Under the pieces are notes generated by a model, which had not been told where the DNA came from, searched no databases, and saw only the letters and a list, made by a program, of their open reading frames with translations. From the NCBI GenBank assembly GCA_009731375.1, contig BJOX01000010.1, positions 839,156-903,155 on the forward strand: a stretch of DNA of 64,000 nt, given 5' to 3'. The stretch is from Paulinella micropora (lineage: Eukaryota > Cercozoa > Imbricatea > Euglyphida). Positions 1 through 10,308 of this stretch are shown here, piece after piece; position 1 is the stretch's first letter, and the number at the start of each line of letters is the position of its first letter. The position numbers and the translations under genes were made by a program.

Positions 1-90
1 GACACCCCGTAGAGTTTGTGCAGAAAAGAAATCAGCAATTATATGACGAAAATATTGCATATTTCCGTCAAAAAAAACGGAAAGGGGTAC
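1..90 (+). mobile_element. 3' internal end of an upstream Ty3-type element, with polypurine tract
   Basis: Positions 2-90 align almost base for base with 11023-11110, the last internal bases of the complete element further right, and end in the same purine-rich stretch just before an LTR. This is therefore the 3' tail of a second, largely off-window copy of the same family. Only noncoding sequence is present. Confidence 0.85.
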
Positions 91-335
91 TGTAGGCATC
101 ACCCCCCGGATAGCCCGTAAAAAGTACCCTTTTTCTGGTGTCAGGTGCACCTAGTTTTTTCCCATTATTTTCAATATCGTTTGGCCGGATTTGACCTAAT
201 GCCATTTTAACCTTGGTCTGTTGCCGTTTTCTTTTCGGCTTCACTGAGCTAATATAACGAGACATCATTCTCTTTTGGGGATTTGTGTCTGGTTGTATTA
301 CCGACTTTTTATTTCTATCTTCGGGGATTGTAACA
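91..335 (+). repeat. 3' LTR of the upstream Ty3-type element
   Basis: A 245-bp block starting TGTAGGCATC and ending GATTGTAACA (TG...CA ends), repeated at 974-1224 and 11111-11360. It differs from those two at clearly more positions than they differ from each other, so it belongs to an older or separate insertion. The purine tract immediately upstream makes it a 3' LTR. A TATA-like TAATATAA lies in the second half. Confidence 0.88.
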
Positions 336-394
336 ATAAGTTTAATGGGTGCCTTCCGGAATTTTTAGTGTGTTTTCCAAGATTTGAACTTCTG

Positions 395-736
395 ATGTCG
401 TCTGAGATTTTTTTCGTCCCGGTAGTGGTCAGCAGAGACATATACAAACAGGTGCAGTTGATGTGGGAGAAGTACGATAAGAAGAGAAAGGAGGTTGAGG
501 CGTTGGAACTGAAGGGAAAGACTGAACAGGGGAAGCTCATAGAGCTACGTGCGGACGTTGGAATCGATAGGGATCTCTTTGCGGCGGTCGAGAATATGGC
601 GAGGCAAAGACGTAAGAAATTCCTCAGAGTCCGACTTCAGCAGGACATGTGGACACTCAACAGCATGGGTTTCGAGCTGTCGGAAGAGGCGGTATACGGG
701 AAGACGAACAAGAGACAGAGGCGGGACTCGCCGTGA
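395..736 (+). CDS. Small charged hypothetical protein, tandem family copy 1
   Basis: An open frame of 113 residues from the first ATG downstream of the LTR; the frame is also open back into the LTR, so the true start is uncertain. The product is highly charged, Lys/Arg/Glu-rich and probably helical. Near the N-terminus it has a hydrophobic stretch followed by R-D-I-Y-K-Q-V. Copy 2 (792-973 plus 11361-11687) has K-D-V-Y-K-E-V at the matching place, then a similar run of charged helix. The bases after the stop (CCATACTTTAGG at about 775) recur after copy 2 at about 11720, so the two are tandem paralogues. I do not recognise the family. It is not part of the LTR element, because it lies outside its LTRs. 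Confidence 0.45.
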   Translation: MSSEIFFVPVVVSRDIYKQVQLMWEKYDKKRKEVEALELKGKTEQGKLIELRADVGIDRDLFAAVENMARQRRKKFLRVRLQQDMWTLNSMGFELSEEAVYGKTNKRQRRDSP

Positions 737-791
737 CTTGAATAGAAAGCCAAAAGACTGTATACATGGTTGCCCATACTTTAGGTTTTCG

Positions 792-973
792 ATGGAGGAG
801 AAGAAATCGGACAAGGCAGAGAGGGAGAAGAAAAAGAAAGGCAACGGGATCAATGGCGTGAGGCGTGGAAGAGGAGAATGAGGAAAAGGAAAAGGGGATG
901 TGGGTCAAGGGGGAAATACGAATAGGCAAGGATGTATACAAGGAGGTGGTGGCGACGGCTAAGGAATATGAGA
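792..973 (+). pseudogene. Charged hypothetical protein copy 2, 5' part, split by the Ty3 element
   Basis: From ATG 792 the frame reads M-E-E-K-K-S-D-K-A then Lys-rich sequence. A second frame from about 865 reads through E-I-R-I-G-K-D-V-Y-K-E-V and stops at the LTR at 974. The reading resumes after the 3' LTR at 11361. The two frames do not join without a frameshift near 860, so this copy is broken even apart from the insertion. The beginning resembles the short frame at 11733 (M-S-E-G-D-K-A-E-K), supporting a repeated gene unit. Function unknown. Confidence 0.4.
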
Positions 974-1224
974 TATAGGCATCACCCCCCCGGATAGCCA
1001 GTAAAAAGTACAGTTTTTCGGGTGTCAGGTGCACCTAGTTTTTTTTCCCAGTATTTCAATATCGTTTGGCAGGATTTGACCTAATGCCATTTTAACCGTG
1101 GTCTGTGGCCGCTTTCTTTTTCGGCTTCACTGAGCTAATATAACGAGACATCATTCTCCTTTGGGGGATTTGTGTCTGGTTGTATTACCGACTTTTTATC
1201 GAGCTATCTTCAGGGATTGTAACA
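974..1224 (+). repeat. 5' LTR
   Basis: A 251-bp copy of the LTR. Its first bases read TATAGGC rather than TGTAGGC, so the terminal TG has mutated to TA. It ends GATTGTAACA. A TATA-like TAATATAA near 1134 could serve as promoter; that is inference from the motif and its position. Confidence 0.9.
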
Positions 1225-1225
1225 T

Positions 1226-1243
1226 TGGAGTCACCAGCACAAG
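1226..1243 (+). other. Candidate primer-binding site
   Basis: Directly after the LTR (one-base spacer) the sequence begins TGGAGTCACCAGC. Ty3-type primer sites normally start TGG, complementary to the CCA end of a tRNA. Position and first bases fit; I cannot name the tRNA without the host tRNA set. Confidence 0.55.
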
Positions 1244-1986
1244 GCTGATTTCTTTTCTGGCTTGTTTTTGGAACAGCAGAAAGAAAAATTGGACAGACCT
1301 ATCTCTTCTGAGTAGGTGTTCCAAAAAACAAATACTCCAGCACATCCCCACACAGCTCCTTTTGCAAAACCAGACGTCTAGGCGTTTGTGAGTAGGTGTC
1401 TCAGTACCCTCTACACAGCCTGTATCTGTGTCCTCATAAGGAGGCCAGACACCAGACCTCATAGCTGTTCTTGTGTTCTCTCTTGAGACAGAGACAGAGT
1501 AGGTCAACAGACGTACAAACAAACACTCACAGTTACAAACAAACTTGAAGGACACGAGCGTAGTACTCCTCCTTTCAAGTCTGTGCACTTAGTTGCCTCT
1601 CAAAACACATACATCAGAGTATTTTTGCAAATCTCTGACTGTTTTTCGACAATAGGTCTGAACAAGTGTCAGACGACAGGTCGACTTCTCAAGGAGTGCT
1701 TCTCGAGCCTCTTTGACATTATCTGTACGTAGGTCCTCGTACCTCATAACAGATACAACAACAAAAAGAGAAAAAGAAAAGAGGAGTGGAGAAGGAGATC
1801 AAGTTTTCAGAGAAAGTCGTATAGACTACTTCTTTCTCACAAACAAAAACACATAAGACATAGAGGTGAGACTCTCTCTCTCTCTACACTGTCTTTTCAT
1901 CTTTCCTCTCTATTCGTTCCTCAGAGACGAACAGAGTAATTACGGAGTAGAAACAGATCTATCTCCTTTGCATTCCTTCAGAGACC
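1244..1986 (+). other. 5' untranslated leader of the Ty3-type element
   Basis: About 740 bases between the primer site and the gag ATG. They contain stop codons in all frames and a pyrimidine-rich stretch with (TC)n near 1870-1890. No convincing ORF or structured element is recognised. Confidence 0.6.
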
Positions 1987-4494
1987 ATGTCTTCTAGGTC
2001 TGAAGAAGCATATTGGAATGAAGAAGGAGGAGAGAATGAGAGAACCCCAATAGACCAGGAGGATAACGTTGGCCCTCTTGGGGACGGGGGAGATCTGGCA
2101 GTGCCTTCCTATGAAACAGGAGGACCAGAGGACCGACTGCTCGCCCCTGGGCGGATGGGAGAGTCGGAAGTCGAGAAGGAGAGGAGCGAGGAGGAAGCGA
2201 GGTTTGTGGCCGAATATGGCAATCTAAGTGAGAAGGAGTTTGAGGATAAAATAGGGAAGGATGAGGCCTATAAATGGCTATTCATTCCCCCAGAAATACG
2301 ATGGGGAGATCCCTTGAGAAAGGAGGATATCTGTTACCCCCTCCCAAAACAAGCCCTGTCTCTTGCAAAATTCCTCAGAGACGACAGTGCACAGTTACAG
2401 GTGCAACATGTCTCATTTGGGGACAATATGTCTTTACTGGAGCTTCTCGACCTCACATGGAAAGTGTTCGAGTGTGCTATACTCTATGAGTACCAGTCTA
2501 ACAAGACTGTCCTGCCATGGGATTCAAGAGCACTGGCTAGGTTGCTCGATCCTGGTCAGGATATCGAATCAATCAAAAGAGGGGAAGGGGAGTTTAAGTC
2601 CAGGAACGTCCGAGGACAGATTAATGTCATGGATATACCCCTGAGACTTATGGAGATCAAGTTGGTGGACTTGAATAAACTCCAACAAACCCCGATTTAT
2701 GGCAGGGACCTTCACCCGGCCCTGAAAGAAATAGAAGGCGAAGCTGGAGGGGTGACGAAGATTAAGAAGTTGCATGCGGCCTTGCAGAAGGACGACGCAT
2801 GGAAGAGGTGGGCTTTCACCAAGGATCATACGATCTTGGAGGGAACGGCCGCACCCGCCCTCACCAATAAAGCGGGAGAGAAGGAGTTGGCGGAGAAGGC
2901 TCTGTTCCTTCGGAAGGCTGCCGAGCTCATGTCTTTTTTTCATCATGCTCAAGACCTGCATATCAGGGAAAGAGCAGAGGAGAAAGAAAAGAAGGAGTTG
3001 GAGGCAAAGATTGCATTGGCTAAGGCGACGGCTACGAGACAGGCACCTTCCTCTGGGCCTTTTATGTCTCCCCCTGGGTACGTCCCGTCAGCCCATACAG
3101 CCCCTCCTGCCCCTACGACTAGCTCAGCGCCTACCACTGTCATTGTCAACAATAATGACAAGAAGGACAGACAGGCTATCATTAACGCCTTCCAAAAATA
3201 TACCAAGTCCGATGCCACTGCTCTGACGCTGTTCGCAGAGACAGCGAGTCAGAAGGACACGGATGCGAACCTTCGAGACAAGCTCCGAAGAATTGATGCT
3301 TGTATGAAGCAGCATCCAACGGACGAAACACAGGAGTATGAGGCGTTGTCCACCTTGTTGGACCCATCAATCCTCACACAAGGATTTGATGTTGTGGAAT
3401 ACAAGGCGTTGCGAGCGGTAGAGGTGTCGGCTAGGAGAGCAGCCTCAGACCTGCAGTGCACGGTGCCAGTTGCCGTCCTCTTGCAATACTTTAAAACTCA
3501 TGGGTATCAGCATCTGTGTACTGGTACTTTGATTGGGTTTGAGATTTTTCAAGAGGTGAACGAAGGGCTGGGCATTAGCGCGAGGTTGGCAGCGATCCTC
3601 ACTGAGGTCAGCGCCAAGTACGGGCTCTTTTATAGCCGGAAGTCTATCATTTTGTACTTCCTGAGTGCTTTGTGTGCACGACACCCGAGCAAGCTCGCAA
3701 GGATCATACAGTCCTGTCCGACCTTCGCGGCGGTGAAGACGGCGGATTTTTTAGAAACGAATATATACGAGAGGGCCGTAGCGGCTGTTCAGCCGAGCGA
3801 CCTGTATAGGGAGGTGCTCGAAGCGTGTTCCGACTTGGACACGGCCACCGAGTCATTCTCCAGTGCCGCGACACAAGGGGTTGGAGGTGCTCAAGCAGCA
3901 CATACAACTCGGTCGGCGGGTCAAAAGAGGGGGAGAGACGAGCCGACGCCGTGCTACCGCTATTTTTCATATATGGCGTGTAAGAATGAGGCGAAGCATG
4001 GAGTAGGCACCTGTCCACACAGTCATGACTCTGACGATGACAGGATGCGAAATATCTTCCTGAGAGAACTCAAAGGCTCAAAAAAGGAGCAGGCCTTATA
4101 CAGAGTTTACAAGAAGGAGTTGGTGGAGAGGAGGTGGAATGCAAATATGGTCGCGGACGGAGAGTTCCGGGAGGCCATCATTTCCTTCCTTGAGAAGATG
4201 AAGAGAAAGGAGGAGAAAGAAGCAGCGGGCCGACAAGCGGCGCCGACTAGAGGAGGAGAGACGAGAGGAGCGTCACGAGGGTCCCGAGGGACACCAAGAG
4301 GATGGGCACCAAGAGGTCGGGGCTTTCGGGGGAGGGGAGGCCGGACCCCAGCGCGCCCTCCCAGAGGACACGGATACTGGAATTATAGCTCCAGTTCCAG
4401 CTCCAACTACCCCCAGCAAGCTTATACCGCTGCGGAGGGGGGACGTCAAGACGAAGACACTGGCTCAGGTGAGCGTGTTGAAGTCCTAGAATGA
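1987..4494 (+). CDS. gag: Gag-like protein with CCCH finger and RG-rich tail
   Basis: An 835-residue intact ORF; ATG 1987 is the first good start after the leader. In position it is the structural protein that would form the particle and package element RNA. The N-terminal third is acidic and charged (many Glu). A low-complexity Pro/Ala/Thr linker lies near residues 355-385, and the part to about 630 is mainly helical. The nucleic-acid end is unusual. Instead of a CCHC knuckle it has C656-x8-C665-x10-C676-x3-H680, a CCCH-type arrangement with a longer middle spacing than common CCCH fingers. An Arg-Gly-rich tail with many RG pairs (about 755-800) and a Ser run follow. The last codons lie in the candidate intron 4469-4561; splicing would remove the TGA and fuse Gag to Pol in frame. 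Gag identity rests on position and the RNA-binding tail, not on a recognised capsid fold. Confidence 0.75.
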   Translation: MSSRSEEAYWNEEGGENERTPIDQEDNVGPLGDGGDLAVPSYETGGPEDRLLAPGRMGESEVEKERSEEEARFVAEYGNLSEKEFEDKIGKDEAYKWLFIPPEIRWGDPLRKEDICYPLPKQALSLAKFLRDDSAQLQVQHVSFGDNMSLLELLDLTWKVFECAILYEYQSNKTVLPWDSRALARLLDPGQDIESIKRGEGEFKSRNVRGQINVMDIPLRLMEIKLVDLNKLQQTPIYGRDLHPALKEIEGEAGGVTKIKKLHAALQKDDAWKRWAFTKDHTILEGTAAPALTNKAGEKELAEKALFLRKAAELMSFFHHAQDLHIRERAEEKEKKELEAKIALAKATATRQAPSSGPFMSPPGYVPSAHTAPPAPTTSSAPTTVIVNNNDKKDRQAIINAFQKYTKSDATALTLFAETASQKDTDANLRDKLRRIDACMKQHPTDETQEYEALSTLLDPSILTQGFDVVEYKALRAVEVSARRAASDLQCTVPVAVLLQYFKTHGYQHLCTGTLIGFEIFQEVNEGLGISARLAAILTEVSAKYGLFYSRKSIILYFLSALCARHPSKLARIIQSCPTFAAVKTADFLETNIYERAVAAVQPSDLYREVLEACSDLDTATESFSSAATQGVGGAQAAHTTRSAGQKRGRDEPTPCYRYFSYMACKNEAKHGVGTCPHSHDSDDDRMRNIFLRELKGSKKEQALYRVYKKELVERRWNANMVADGEFREAIISFLEKMKRKEEKEAAGRQAAPTRGGETRGASRGSRGTPRGWAPRGRGFRGRGGRTPARPPRGHGYWNYSSSSSSNYPQQAYTAAEGGRQDEDTGSGERVEVLE

Positions 4495-4561
4495 CGGGAG
4501 GAAAAGAGGGAGGAGGAGAAGAGAAAGAAGGAGATAAAAACTGTTCTTTTTTATCCGACAG
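4469..4561 (+). other. Candidate 93-nt in-frame intron between gag and pol
   Basis: Boundaries fit the splice consensus: CAG then GTGAGC at 4466-4474, and a pyrimidine-rich run (CTGTTCTTTTTTATCCG) ending in ACAG at 4561. The length is 31 codons. The interval contains the gag stop (TGA 4492-4494), the only stop between gag and pol. Codon phase is kept: the first base of codon 828 (4468) joins second and third bases at 4562. Splicing would therefore give one Gag-Pol reading frame, and retention would give Gag. Readthrough of the TGA would also work, since the 75 nt from 4495 to 4569 are open. That splicing happens is inference. Confidence 0.5.
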
Positions 4562-4569
4562 TCACAGTT

Positions 4570-6812
4570 ATGCCTACTGTTGCTGAACAGGATACGAACA
4601 GTTCCGTTCCTCCTAGACGTGAAGTTGAAGGCACACAGCCTCACAAGCCTCAAGGTAAGCATTTGCTAGTTCATCCCTCGAGAGCTAATATGATAAATGA
4701 TGCGAATAGGAAGGCGAAGAAGGCGATGGAGGAGAGGAAGCCGCAACTGAAGGCTAGGTCTCCGCCTACGAAGAAGCAGCGGACCGTTCCCCCGCCAAAG
4801 GACGCAACCGTCTCTACGGTAGACAAGTGTACATCTAGTGTACCGGACTCTGTCAAGCGGACACTTGAGATACCGGAAGCCCCGGAGACTCAAGAAGTTA
4901 AGTTGGAGGAAAAGAGGGAAGAACGGAAGGAGGACAAGGAACTTGAGCTTAGACTCAAAACCCTAGAACAAAAAATTCATGTGCTAGCGGCTAGTATACA
5001 TAGACCGGACGCGCTATGCTACACTGACCTCTTTTGTGAAACTTTACAAACCACATTAAAAGTTGGTAATGATACGATGGCGAATATTAATATTGTCGGC
5101 CAGAAGTTTTTGAATAGTCACCGGACATGGGTTGACAAAAATATTAGAAAAACAAAGGGGACCCTAAAAGGGGTAGGCAGCCGTACGGAAATTACGGGCA
5201 TCGTCACATTAATTTTCAAATTGAAATCCGGTCGAGTATATCGTGCGGACCTCTATGTTGTCCCCGATTACCACGGTTCAATCCTGCTGTCGTATGACCA
5301 ATTGGCTACGATGGGGGCAGTGATCGATTGCGCCGCACGGCGAGTAATTTATGGAGTGAAGAATGGAGAGAAGGAGGATATTAATCCGATGACTGCTACT
5401 GACTCATACGAGGCTTTTGAGCTGAGTCTAGCAACGGAGAGAAAAAGGTTGGCCTTCGTACATGAGGCAACTGAAGCCTATGTACACCCCTATGTCACAG
5501 TGCCGGACGAACTGTCCTGGACCGACAATTGGGAGACGGAGATGCAGGCGTATACGGTTACGATTCCCGCATGGGACAAAAAGTCTATTGATGACTTAAT
5601 CGTAGCGCGTAATGAGGAGATAATATGTGTTGCGAAACAGTGCCCGTCGTTGGCCAGATTCGCAGAAGGTGGTGGGGCAGATGTCCATATTACTAATGGC
5701 TACTGTTACCACGCAAAGATGTCAGATGAAAAGAGAGAGGCGTTTGTGCCAAGGAGGAAGGGGCGTATCCCCGATACTCCAGAGGATGACATTAAAACTT
5801 TTATCACGAACTTTTGGGGCGATGTGCCTACCTGGCCGCGCTCATTAACTGAAGTGAAAAAGTGTCTACGGACTCTATTTGAGAGTAACAAGCCGTATAC
5901 TGTCATTCTGCCGTACAATGAGAAGGCGATATGGGCACAGGAGATAAGGGACCGGCTTATTGATCATCCTATACCGGTTCCCTCTCGCAAGCAACAGTTA
6001 GTGGTGGCTTGTCGCCTCGGGTCTCGGGAGCAGAGCAGTGCATACAAGCAAAAGCTCAGAGCCCAGGACAAGTTGAAATTGATACCTCAAGCTTTCACAT
6101 GCTTTGATGGTTTCTACACCCGTAAGGCTCCGATACAATACGCGAACCTTATTGATATGCTTGTCGGACTCGGTCATGATGATGAGCCGGACACAGTCAC
6201 GTATGAACGGACGGGACTGGACGATTTGTCCGAGGAAGATTTGAGTTTGGAGGAGGACTTAGCGCCCCTCAAAGAACATAAGAAGATGTCGGAGGAAGAT
6301 TTCCAAGCGGCGGCGCGGAAAATTTTAGAAGAAGGAGTGGGTACGGAGAGAGAGAAGGAGCTTCTCAAAGCTAAGATGGAGGCGTACAGAGAAATTTTCG
6401 ACCCTCCTCGGGCAGGTGGTGTAAAGTCGGAGGACTTCACTGCTGTCATTTACAAGATACCGGGTGCGGAGCCATCTCCGGCACCGCGGAGGGCAAATTT
6501 GAGCATACATGAGGCGAAGATAGCGGAGGAGAACGTGAGACAGTTGCTCAACGAGGACTTTATTGAGAGATCTACATCTCCAATTGTCTCTCAACCGAAA
6601 ATCGTCCCCAAGCCAGGAGGAGAATGGCGTTTGACGATCAATTATGCCCGTGTGAATAAGGTGCTAGAGGAAGAGAGAAATCCTCTGCCGACCTTAGAAG
6701 AGGGCAGAAGAGTGCTGCGGAATGCTAAATTCTATTCGGTCATTGACCTTAAGAACGGCTTCTGGCAGATACCACTGGACGAGAAATCCAGATGGCTGAC
6801 TGCATTCGTGGT
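4570..6812 (+). pseudogene. pol: Pol part 1: aspartic protease and N-terminal reverse transcriptase
   Basis: An open frame from ATG 4570, in the same frame as gag, running to 6897 but coding sensibly only to about 6812. Residues 1-130 are a basic linker. About 150-270 is a retropepsin-like domain: D168-T-M-A-N where families normally have D-T/S-G, then the usual flap-like G-x-x-x-E-I-T-G and later S-I-L-L-S-Y-D-Q-L. Further on comes RT: K-I-V-P-K-P-G-G-E-W-R-L-T-I-N-Y, then F-Y-S-V-I-D-L-K-N-G-F-W-Q-I-P-L with the motif A aspartate and T-A-F-V. At about 6810 the frame shifts and the rest of RT continues one frame over. The long acidic spacer between protease and RT (about 300-590) has no recognised domain. 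The enzymes would mature Gag-Pol and copy the RNA into DNA in the particle. Confidence 0.88.
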
Positions 6813-7250
6813 ATGGAAATATACCAGTGGAAGGTGCTTCCGATGGGACTCAAACAGGCCCCGGGGCTCTTTCAGAAGGCGATGCAGAAGATGTTGAGTG
6901 GTCAATATGACGACCAGTCGGAGGATGGTTTTATGAGAAGGAGAGGACAGAAGGCGGGAGAATATGCATTTTGTTACATCGATGACATTATCGTATACTC
7001 TAACACAATGGAAGAGCATATCGATCACTTGTCAGATGTCTTCAGGCGCATCGGAGCTTTTGGCCTGAAATGCAACCTAAAGAAATGTCAGCTTGCAAAG
7101 ACAAGTGTGACGTATTTGGGTTACGAGATTTCTCATAACACAGTCTCGATATCGCGCGAGAAGAGGGAGGAGATCATGAGTAGACAGTTGCCAAAGAATC
7201 GCACAGAGTTACACTCTTTTCTTGCGATGGCACAGTACTACAGCCATACC
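6805..7250 (+). pseudogene. pol: Pol part 2: C-terminal reverse transcriptase after a frameshift
   Basis: Continues RT in another frame: W-K-V-L-P-M-G-L-K-Q-A-P-G-L-F-Q (motif B), then F-C-Y-I-D-D-I-I-V-Y-S with the catalytic YIDD near 6975-6990, then the C-N-L-K-K-C-Q-L and T-Y-L-G-Y-E-I-S thumb-side motifs typical of Ty3-type RT. The frame fails again near 7235-7262. There the expected I-P-D-W-G-G-A-T sequence is spread over two frames, so at least two small deletions are needed. The catalytic residues are all present, which suggests recent damage or assembly error rather than old decay. Confidence 0.87.
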
Positions 7251-7254
7251 CGAT

Positions 7255-8643
7255 TGGGGGTGCAACTCGGGCTAAGTTGGAGAAGATGATTGATTTTGGA
7301 GACTTTGAGAAGTGGGATGAGGAGGCTTTGCAGGCGTTTAATACGCTCAAAGATCTCATTTACAAAGATCCCAAGGACGGCGGATTAGTACTTATGATGC
7401 CCGACTTTACGAAGCCGTTCGTAGTCGACACGGATGCATCTAAGTTTGCGATTGGCGCGGTGCTGCAACAGGAAGATGAGGAGAAAAAGTTGCGCCCGAT
7501 CATGTTTATTAGTAGAAAGCTGTGTGCGGCGGAGCGAAATTACTGCACGCGACAGAGGGAGGCGTTGGCAGTAGTATGGGCTCTCAAGAGGCTCAGAGAA
7601 TACTTGTGGGGAGGACCTCTATTCACGGTTAGGACCGATCATCACAACCTTCTTTGGTTGATGAATCATGAACAAACCGGCCGTTTGGCGCGGTGGCAAG
7701 CTTTCTTGTCATGTTTCAATTTCACGATGGTCTACTTACCGGGAAAGCGAAACGTAGTCGCTGATAGCCTTTCCAGGCTAGAGTTTCAGTCGGAGGTGTC
7801 GGCTCTCGTATCATCAGTGGAGATGATGGACCTGTCCACGGACAAGGTATACGAGGTGAGCCACATAGAGGCGATGCAGATGGCAAGAGGCGTTCGTTAT
7901 GACCGCACGGGTCTACGATATAGTCCTCAAGGCCCGGAGCATGGCATATGCTGTGAGGCGCATGTTCTCGAAGACGCTGAGTGGTCTTATGAGGCATACG
8001 AGAACGCGAAGGCGAATATAAAAGAAGAGGAGGAGACGACTGAGGTCTGTACTGAACCTCCACAGGAAAATCGAAGCGAGCTTGATGAAGACCCGGAAAG
8101 GGTAGGAGTAAGGTTGGAGGACGGTACTATTCATATCGCCTCGCCTACCGCGTGGAGGCAGCAACAGGCGACGGATCCGGAGTTCAAGGAGCTCATAACG
8201 TTATACAAGAACCCTAATGAGCTTAAAAAGACTCCACAGATCAAAGATCAGATGAAGGAGATGGCGTGGAGAGATGGGCTATTGTGGTACAAGGGCCAGC
8301 ATGGCAAATTTGCATCACAGCCTGACAAATGGACTCTCTGGGTACCAGAGAAGTTGAGGCGCTTTATATATGTCGCAGCCCATAACTGCCCCTTACTGGC
8401 ACATCCGGGTCGACAAAGAACTCATTGGTTCATAGCGAGGCGATTTTGGTGGAAAGGGATGAAGGAGGAGATAGACAGGGAAGTGGACGCATGCATCCCA
8501 TGCAAAACCACAAAGACACCGCTGAAGGCGAACTTTGGCCTGATCGGTACATTCCCGTTACACGCCGGGATGTTTGAATTTTTACACATCGATCATGTGG
8601 GACCTTTCCCCGAATCGGCCGAAGGGTACAAATACCTATTACT
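7255..8643 (+). pseudogene. pol: Pol part 3: RNase H, integrase zinc-binding domain, start of integrase core
   Basis: RNase H begins with F-V-V-D-T-D-A-S-K-F-A-I-G-A-V-L-Q-Q, with S-R-K-L, E-R-N-Y, E-A-L-A-V-V-W-A-L, R-T-D-H-H-N-L and A-D-S-L-S-R-L following in standard order. It would remove RNA from the hybrid during reverse transcription. After an acidic linker comes the integrase HHCC module: H-N-C-P-L-L-A-H-P-G (H-x6-H) and A-C-I-P-C-K (C-x2-C). The core starts with F-L-H-I-D-H-V-G-P-F-P, whose Asp (8591-8593) is the first of the D,D35E triad. A one-base loss near 8643 puts the remainder in another frame and creates TAG at about 8648. Confidence 0.88.
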
Positions 8644-10308
8644 GCGATAGATCGAGCCACCAATTATGTCTGGGTTGTTCCTGTTAAGGACGTTACAGGC
8701 AAGACAACTGCGGAGGCTCTGATCGACAGGATCGTTTCGCAGATCGGAGTGCCTAGAAAGATATGTTCTGATCGAGGTTCTGACTTTAATAATGAAGTCA
8801 TCGACAGACTATCTAAGTACTACGGGATGAAATGGCAATATGTTACTGCCTATAACCCGAGAGCGAATGGCAAGATCGAGCGGGTACATAGACCTCTCAA
8901 AGCCTCGCTTAAGATGTACTGTATGAAGAAGGAGAATCAGAGAGCCTGGGTGGAGGCAGCACCTTCATTTGCCTTTGCAATGAACTGTCTACCCTCATCG
9001 GCATTAGGAGGAGCCAGGAGCTCAGTCTCGCCATATCAATTGGTTTACGGCCGAGAGCCTAATATCCCAACCTCGCTTCTGCATCCAAAGGACACTTGGG
9101 CAGATGAGGATGAGTTGTTCGGGATGAGGCTAAGAGCGAAGATGGAGGCGGAGCAAATAGTTGCGGCGCATAGGGAGGCGGAGCGCAGAAAGACTGATGC
9201 ACAAGGAGTGCGACAAGCGCACTTAGATCAAGTCCGTTTCCGGGTTGGGGATATTGTACTCCTGTACCATCCTCAAGTACCCAAGGGGGTTAGCTCTAAG
9301 CTGTTTACCCACTGGAAAGGACCATACCAGATTATGGAGCAGATGGGACCTCTGAACTATAAGATCAGGGGTAGAGGGAAGGTGCAAATTGTGAATGTTC
9401 GAAGGCTGATCAAATATGACCCCTTCTTACTCGAGGATGAATCCGTTGAGGAGGCGTTGAAACGGATGAAGGAGGATTTCAAAGAGGTACCGCCTATCAG
9501 TAAGGAGGATACCTTAGAGGAGGAGAATGCCTATCGGGCACCTGTCTCGGAGAAGGAGGAGACCGAGAAGGAGAGCAAGGAAGACTCAAACCGCAAAAGC
9601 GCGGCGGGGACTCAGTCTAAGGCCCCCATAGTCCGCGGCGGTACAAAGGAGAAGTTCACGGAGGCGCAGAGGAGGAGAGCGCAAAATGACCTTATCTTCG
9701 ACCAACCGAGGAAGGTGGCGAGATCGACGCGAGCGACGGATGTCCATGGAGGAGGAGAAGAGAAGGACACTAACCCAAACGCGGGTAATGTGGACATTCG
9801 ACATGCGCGATGGAAGGAAGGCGAGGCGATTGCGACCATCAAGTGGGTCCGAGACGCTTTTTATCTGTTGAGACCGGCAGAATCTCATGTTGCCGATGAC
9901 ACTCTCTCAGATCTTTATCTCATGCGAGCTGTGGCGGTCCCGCAGACTACACGGGCAGCGCGGACATCGAAGAGATCCTCAGCAGCAAAAACGATACAAC
10001 CGGTACTCCATTTCTGGAGAAGCATGGACCCTGTTGAGGATCCAAAAGCTAGACAATACTTACCGGTATACAAAGACGCGAAAGATCTCGAGACTTGGGA
10101 TGATACTATTACCCCTCGAGACAAAGACCACACTGCGTGGACTATTCAGTCACTGCCTAGGGGAGTGCTTGACATTCCTTTTGACTTATCATTGGGCGCC
10201 ATCCCTAACAAAATATGGGACATTCTTGAGGAGTCAAAGTTTGACTTGACTTTTGTTGGCGGCCCGCCACCTGGCAAAGGGGTTCGCGCAAGGCGACGAA
10301 GGCAGTAA
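8644..10308 (+). pseudogene. pol: Pol part 4: integrase core, GPY/F module and novel C-terminal domain
   Basis: Reads A-I-D-R-A-T-N-Y-V-W-V-V-P-V from 8645, without an ATG because it continues the broken ORF. The second Asp (S-D-R-G-S-D-F, 8770-8772) and the Glu (G-K-I-E-R-V-H-R, 8878-8880) are exactly 35 residues apart, so the triad is complete. Next comes the GPY/F module, H-W-K-G-P-Y-Q-I-M-E-Q-M-G-P-L-N-Y-K-I near 9310-9365. A charged linker then leads to about 160 further residues with F-Y-L-L-R-P-A-E, D-D-T-L-S-D-L-Y-L-M-R, P-V-L-H-F-W-R-S, then T-I-Q-S-L-P-R-G-V-L and I-P-N-K-I-W-D. No chromodomain is recognised. The same terminal domain recurs at 14020-14580 minus. The ORF ends with TAA at 10306-10308. 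Confidence 0.86.

Noticed and set aside
395-736. An extra gene of the Ty3-type element
   Set aside because: It lies outside the LTRs and has a paralogue split by the element, so it belongs to the target locus.
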